Source: Palaemon carinicauda (taxonomy: Eukaryota; Arthropoda; Malacostraca; Decapoda; Palaemonidae). Taken from it: a stretch of DNA of 64,000 bases. Positions 60,201 to 64,000 of this stretch are shown piece after piece. Below the pieces are notes generated by a model. The model was not told where the DNA came from. It searched no databases and saw only the letters and a list, made by a program, of their open reading frames with translations. The stretch lies in the NCBI RefSeq assembly GCF_036898095.1, contig NC_090750.1:83831447-83895446 (forward strand), given 5' to 3'. The translations under genes were made by a program, and so were the position numbers. Position 1 is the stretch's first letter, and each line of letters begins with the position of its first letter.

Positions 60201-61156
60201 TCCATATATATAAGATATAAACTCTTCAAAAAAGGAAGAGGAAGAGAAGTAAGATATAAAAGTGTGCCTGATTGTACCCTCAAGCAAGACAACTCTACCC
60301 TAAGACAGTGAAAGACCATGGTACAGAGGCTATGGCACTACTCAAGAGTAAAGAACAATGGTTTGATTTTGGAATGCCCTTCTCCTAGAAGTTCACAACT
60401 GTAAAAACCATATGGTACTTTAAGGAAACAAAGTAAAACCACATGGTACTATTGTTACAGGCAAATGATTTGTGAAAGTTCATGTCTCACGAAGTCCCAT
60501 TGAAGAAAAGAGAGGACCATAGAGATGAACACAATCAAGCTGCTGACCCTTAACTGGAGCAAACATAACATGTCTGGCTTATGAGTAGAGGCCAATATAT
60601 CTTTGTGTCCTATTCCTAAGAAAAGCTCTTTACGACTGCCATCTACATGTTTTTGAAAGATCAGAGCTGATGCCTTGATCTCTAAAATCTCTAAAAAGGG
60701 AATTACATGGAGCTGTGATGAAATGGGTAATTTTGCAATTCTATAGGGAACTATCTACACTCAATATATCTACTTCAATCTAGTGAGAATTCATATTTCC
60801 TTCATTATGCAACAGAAACTCGAAGTTTACCTTCAAATTGGAATTCAGTTCTTGGATTTTCCACTTCTGTTGCCATTGGAAATTGAGTAAAATATAAGCT
60901 TTGTATTTAGAACACAATTAAATCTCTTAACTTTGTATTATACAGTGGTATCTTATGTGTACTGTATACAATATTCTGTATCAAAACTTTTATACCTTTG
61001 TTTATTTTTCAGGGACTAACTATTGTTAAGCCACTTGTCTATGGAAATGTAGCAAGGTATTTTGGTAAGAAAAGAGAAGAAGATGGCCATACACATGAAT
61101 GGACAGTTTATGTTAAGCCTTATAATAATGAAGACATGTCAACATACGTTAAAAAG
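54111..61156 (+). CDS. YEATS4: YEATS domain protein YEATS4/GAS41, first two coding exons (gene continues past the window)
   Basis: Exon 1 (54111-54275, 55 codons) and exon 2 (61013-61156, 48 codons) are both phase 0 and join to [23 protein letters not shown], then [20 protein letters not shown] and [16 protein letters not shown]. This is the almost invariant start of GAS41. Known role: a nuclear reader of acylated histone H3 through the YEATS pocket, and a subunit of the TIP60/SRCAP-type chromatin complexes. The HTHxW segment that begins the ligand-binding face is present; the rest of the YEATS domain and the C-terminal coiled coil lie beyond base 64000. Residues 1-44 form a Gln/Pro-rich extension absent from the short N-terminus of the fly and human proteins. 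Intron 1 is 6.7 kb and holds DIRS copy 3; intron 2 begins with DIRS copy 4. Confidence 0.93.
54795..57118 (+). pseudogene. DIRS copy 3 gag-like protein, frameshifted and deleted
   Basis: It begins [20 protein letters not shown]. The frame breaks at about 54890 because four bases are missing in the Cys cluster (DPHTV, where the other copies continue with CSNCRG). It resumes at [12 protein letters not shown] and stays open to 57118. A deletion joins SVAPRS directly to [10 protein letters not shown], removing about 50 residues present in copies 1 and 2. The C-terminal basic tail ([16 protein letters not shown]) is intact and overlaps the RT frame. Confidence 0.83.
57030..58562 (+). pseudogene. 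DIRS copy 3 RT-RNase H, methyltransferase deleted
   Basis: The conserved start is GTG at 57030 (encoding [10 protein letters not shown]). The RT catalytic region is intact and free of stops: [41 protein letters not shown] and [10 protein letters not shown] deletion joins [11 protein letters not shown] to [11 protein letters not shown], removing the region before RNase H. RNase H motifs remain ([37 protein letters not shown]). The frame then passes from EWTL straight into YVSHT and stops, because the methyltransferase is deleted between two GTGGACC-like repeats. Confidence 0.85.
58576..59610 (+). pseudogene. DIRS copy 3 tyrosine recombinase, C-terminus deleted
   Basis: The frame reads [20 protein letters not shown] through the core-binding domain and the catalytic Arg ([11 protein letters not shown]) and HxxR ([10 protein letters not shown]). 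It then breaks after ATYWRS into sequence that in other copies is the 3' untranslated region (RLPYQVPIY). The segment with the nucleophilic Tyr (FASFYL) is missing. It therefore cannot be an active recombinase. Confidence 0.85.
59676..59770. repeat. Internal complementary region, copy 3
   Basis: It joins the complements of the two element ends (CTAAGTTAAATATTTAAAA and ATGATATTTTAATTATAAAA). It lies just after the truncated recombinase, the normal DIRS position. Confidence 0.86.
60035..60400 (+). repeat. Dispersed repeat of unknown class, copy e (longest)
   Basis: Combines the parts seen separately in the other copies: AGGATGCTATAATCCCAAGG, AAAAATAGCCCAGTGAGGAA, GTACCCTCAAGCAAGACAAC and GGTTTGATTTTGGAATGCCC. 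No ORF. It lies in YEATS4 intron 1, just 3' of DIRS copy 3. Confidence 0.85.
61013..61156 (+). CDS. YEATS4: YEATS4/GAS41 coding exon 2
   Basis: The exon follows a TTTATTTTTCAG acceptor and ends at AAAAAG|GTGAGG. It encodes [40 protein letters not shown] and DMSTYVKK, nearly identical to GAS41 across animals. The next exon should begin with the conserved IQFKLHESY-type block and lies outside the window. Confidence 0.94.
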
Positions 61157-61339
61157 GTGAGGAAATTTTCCAGTACAGTATATTAATGTTCAAAACCTTC
61201 AATTTTAAATATTAAACTTAGCCGGTGAATATATAATAGCTGACTTCTCCGACGGCTCGACAGATTCCAAAAACTCGCGAGCGATCGCCGTGAAGGTTGC
61301 GGGTGTGACCACCAGCGCCGACTATCGGCCTGTCAAGCG

Positions 61340-61912
61340 TTGCCGCCGCGGCAGGTCTCTCCTTTTCATGAGACTCGGCAATTGTCGGACGAGGTTCCTT
61401 CAGATGATGAAGTTGCTGATCCCCCTCCTACTGATATTCCTTTGGGGACTTTGTCAGAAGGAGAGGAGCCTAAAGGTGCTCAGCCCTCTATGGACTTTAA
61501 AAAAATCATGCTGATTTTTAAGGATCTTTGTCCGGACCATTTTGTAACTGCTGCTCCTCGTTCGCCTCCGTCAGAGTTTACGCTAGGCCTAGCTACTTCG
61601 AAGCCTTCGTTTACTAAGCCAGTGCTCTCTCGCTCCTCTAAGAGAGCTTTATGTTTGCTAGGCGACTGGTTGATCACCAGGAGGAGTTTGGGGAAGACAG
61701 CCTTTGCTTTGCCTCCTTTTAAACTGGCTTCTAGAGCGAGCGTCTGGTATGACACGGGAGTAGTTCTCGGCTTGGGAGTTCCTGCCTCTGCCCAGGGAGA
61801 CTTCTCAAGCCTCGTAGACTCTCCCCGTCGCCTGGCCATGAGACGCTCCAAGATTTTATGGTCGGCTTCAGAGCTAGACCATCTCCTGTTAGGAGTTTTT
61901 TCGAGCGTTTGA
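61340..61912 (+). pseudogene. DIRS copy 4 gag fragment
   Basis: Encodes the C-terminal half of the gag-like protein: the acidic segment, MDFKKIMLIFKDLCPDHFVT, APRSPPSEFTLGL, SRSSKRALCLLGDWL, and [20 protein letters not shown]. The frame is lost after DHLLLGVF, and the downstream gag tail is disrupted by the 53-bp duplication. Confidence 0.82.
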
Positions 61913-62003
61913 AGTTTTTATTTGTTGGATTGGTCCCTGGGAGCCTTAAGTAAGAAGGTCTCTCCAGCTGTCAATGTATTGCTGTACAATTATGTCATGC
62001 ATG

Positions 62004-62109
62004 AACAAAGCTATCAGGGATGGCTCCAATGATCTGACAGCCACGTTCACTGCAGGAACAAGGCTATCAGGGATGGCTCCAATGATCTGGCAGCCACGTT
62101 CACTGCAGG
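62004..62109 (+). repeat. 53-bp tandem duplication in DIRS copy 4 gag
   Basis: Two nearly identical 53-bp units (62004-62056 and 62057-62109), each containing GCTATCAGGGATGGCTCCAA and ending CACGTTCACTGCAGG. Copies 1-3 have a single unit at this point of gag. Confidence 0.88.
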
Positions 62110-63060
62110 AGTACTTAAGATGTAAGTGCGCTCAATGTGTTCATTGTCAAGACAAACTTCACGATGAAAACTACCAAATCTGTCTTGGCAGCAGTAAGGG
62201 AAGGCGACTGGATGGTCTCTCTCGACCTTCAGGATGCATACTTCCACATCCTGATTCATCCAAACTTTCAATAACATCTGAGGTTTGTGGACGGGAAAGT
62301 AATGTACCAATGTCGAGCACTGTACTTCGGCCTCATTCCTGCTCCTCTTGTTTTTACAAGGCCCTTGCAAAATGTAGCAAGCTTTCTACATTTTTTGAGG
62401 ATTCAGAGCCTCCCTTTATTTTGACGACTGGCTAATCAGGGCGTCGTCATTATATCGCTGTCTTGAGAGCCTCTAATGGACATTAGACCTAACCAAGGAG
62501 CTAGGTCTCATAGTGAACGTAGAGAAGTCGTAACTTACAGTACCCCATCCCAGACTATTCTTTATTTGGGAATGGAGATACAGTGTCTGATTTTTCGGGC
62601 CTTTTCGTCTCCCACAAGAATGGAACAAGCTCTGTTAAAAGTCCTTCACTTGCAAGAGAAAAACAGTTACTCTGTAAGAGTTTGAACTAGCCTCGTGGGA
62701 ACTCTTTCATCGCTGGAGTAGTTTATCTCTCTGGGGAGACTCAACCTATGCCCTCTCCAATTTCACCTAAACCTTTGGAACAAGGAGAAGGGCTTAGAGA
62801 GTATCTCTTTCCCAATCTCCGACTCAGTCTAGACATGTCTGACTTGGTGGGACAGCAACATCAGACTTCGAGAAGGTCTTTCTCTTGCGATCAAGAACCC
62901 AAACCATGTGTTGTTTTCAGATGCATCGGATTTGGGTTAGGGAGCTCCACTGGACAGTCTGGAATGCTCGGGTCTTTGATCCACGGATCAGAAGGAACTC
63001 CATTTAAGGCAAGTAACATCTCTCCTTTGGTGAGATTTGTGCAAGGAAAATGAATGTCTT
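62110..63060 (+). pseudogene. DIRS copy 4 RT and RNase H remnants
   Basis: Short pieces in shifting frames match the other copies: FVKTNFTMKTTKSVL-type sequence near 62150, LDLQDAYFHIL near 62225, YLGMEIQCLIFRAF near 62565 and RNase [12 protein letters not shown] near 62925. The YLDD region near 62420 has lost its frame and the stretch joining RNase H to the methyltransferase is shortened. Confidence 0.75.
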
Positions 63061-63973
63061 GGCGGACTGCCTCAGCAGAAGAGGACAAGTCATCTCCATG
63101 GAGTGGACGTTGCATAAGACTGTGTGCGAGAAGCTATGGATGACATGGGGTCAACCCACCATAGATCTTTTTGTGACTTCACTGACAAAGAGGCTCTCGA
63201 CTTACTGCTTTCCAGTTCCAGATCCAGGGGCAGCCCACATAGACGCTTTCCTGCTGGACTGGTCTCACCTGGACGTTTATGCCTTTCCACCTTTCAAGAT
63301 CCTAAACAAGGTGCTGCAGAAGTTCACCTCTCACGAAGGGACCAGGTTGACATTGGTTGCTCCACTCTGGCCCGCGAGAGAGTGGTTCACAGAGGTACTT
63401 CTATGGCTGGTAGACGTTCCAAGAAGTCTGCCGTTACGGATGGATCTCTTGCGACAGCCTCACGTAAAGAGATTTTATCAAAGCCTCACCACGCTTCGTC
63501 TAACTGCCTTCAGACTATCGAAAGACTCTCTTGAGCTCGAAGGTTTTCGAAGGAGGCAGCTAGAGCGATCGCGAGGGCTAGAAGATCCTCTACCATCAGG
63601 ACCTATCAGTCGAAATGGGAGGTATTTAGAGACTGGTGCAAGTCCTCCTCTATTTCCTCTTCCAAGTGCCTCTGTAGCGCAGATTGCGAATTTTCTGCCT
63701 TATCTGAGAAACGGTCGCTCCCTCTCTGCATCCACCATTAAAGGCTACAGAAGCATGTTAGCTTCTGTTTTCAGGCATAAGGGTTTGGATCTTTCTAATA
63801 ACAAAGATCTCCAAGACCTGCTTAAGTCTTTCGAGACTTCCAAGGAGCGTCATATTTCGACTCCTGCTTGGAACTTGGACGTGGTCCTACAGTTCCTTAT
63901 GTCAGACAGGTTTGAACCATTAAATTCAGCCTCCCTGAAGGATCTTACCCTCAAGACACTTTTTTTTTGGTGA
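63050..63973 (+). pseudogene. DIRS copy 4 methyltransferase region fused in frame to recombinase
   Basis: A single 307-residue open frame starts in the RNase H end (MNVLADCLSRRGQV) and covers the Dam-like block (TIDLFVTSLTKRLSTY, DAFLLDWSHLDVYAFPPF, LTLVAPLWPAREWF). It then passes into the recombinase core-binding domain ([30 protein letters not shown]). In intact copies these lie in different frames; indels have merged them here. It ends at an early stop (FFW) at 63973 before the catalytic Arg. Confidence 0.8.
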
Positions 63974-64000
63974 GCTTGGCTTCGGCTAAAAGGGTTAGTG

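Larger units (their letters stand above)
61203..64000 (+). mobile_element. DIRS-like retrotransposon, copy 4 (decayed, cut by window end)
   Basis: Starts 47 bases after YEATS4 exon 2, in the same sense. The left terminal repeat (61203-61330) is followed directly by mid-gag sequence, so the 5' half of gag is deleted. Decayed RT, RNase H, methyltransferase and recombinase segments follow in the usual order up to the window end. Many stops and shifts and a 53-bp tandem duplication make it the oldest of the four family members here. Confidence 0.87.

Overview
The window is animal nuclear DNA, most likely from a decapod crustacean (shrimp or prawn). That inference rests on spliced genes with GT-AG introns, long AT and CT microsatellites, AACCT/TTAGG-type repeats, and abundant DIRS-like tyrosine-recombinase retrotransposons, a group known to be widespread in decapods. 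Nothing here is bacterial. A 500-base run of N at 18970-19469 marks an assembly gap.

Two host genes sit head to head. On the minus strand a complete coding sequence of ten exons (48408 down to 6454, 2,400 nt, 799 codons plus stop, every junction in phase) encodes a PTCD1-like mitochondrial pentatricopeptide-repeat protein. On the plus strand the first two coding exons of a YEATS4/GAS41 orthologue lie at 54111-54275 and 61013-61156; the rest is beyond the window. About 5.7 kb of non-coding DNA separates the two start codons.

The introns are packed with mobile DNA. Four recognisable copies of one DIRS-like family are present: 11871-18341 (minus), 35614-42168 (minus), 54417-60012 (plus) and 61203 to the window end (plus). 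The two fullest copies keep the whole architecture: terminal inverted repeats, an internal complementary region that joins the two element ends, a gag-like ORF with a Cys-rich N-terminus, an RT-RNase H-Dam-like methyltransferase ORF, and a tyrosine recombinase ORF. Each of those two carries one in-frame TAG in the RT. Copy 3 has several internal deletions and copy 4 is badly decayed. All four are in the same sense as the host gene they occupy.

Older, strongly decayed DIRS-like elements of a second family (outer repeats carrying TTTGTATTTTTCCTAAC-like ends) fill much of the rest: 6645-7185, 21160-26765, 29481-32265 and a nested set at 32646-47395. In the nested set, copy 2 lies inside a decayed element that in turn lies inside the terminal repeats of a third. 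The decayed middle element also contains a full-length 5S rRNA-like sequence embedded in its RT and a GC-rich 23-bp minisatellite.

Other content includes truncated LINE copies (RT fragments and 3' tails), a foldback/MITE family with CTATA...TATAG ends, and a five-member dispersed repeat of unknown class. One pair of nearly identical LINE 3' ends lies in opposite orientation on either side of PTCD1 exon 5. That arrangement could pair in the pre-mRNA and favour a circular RNA.
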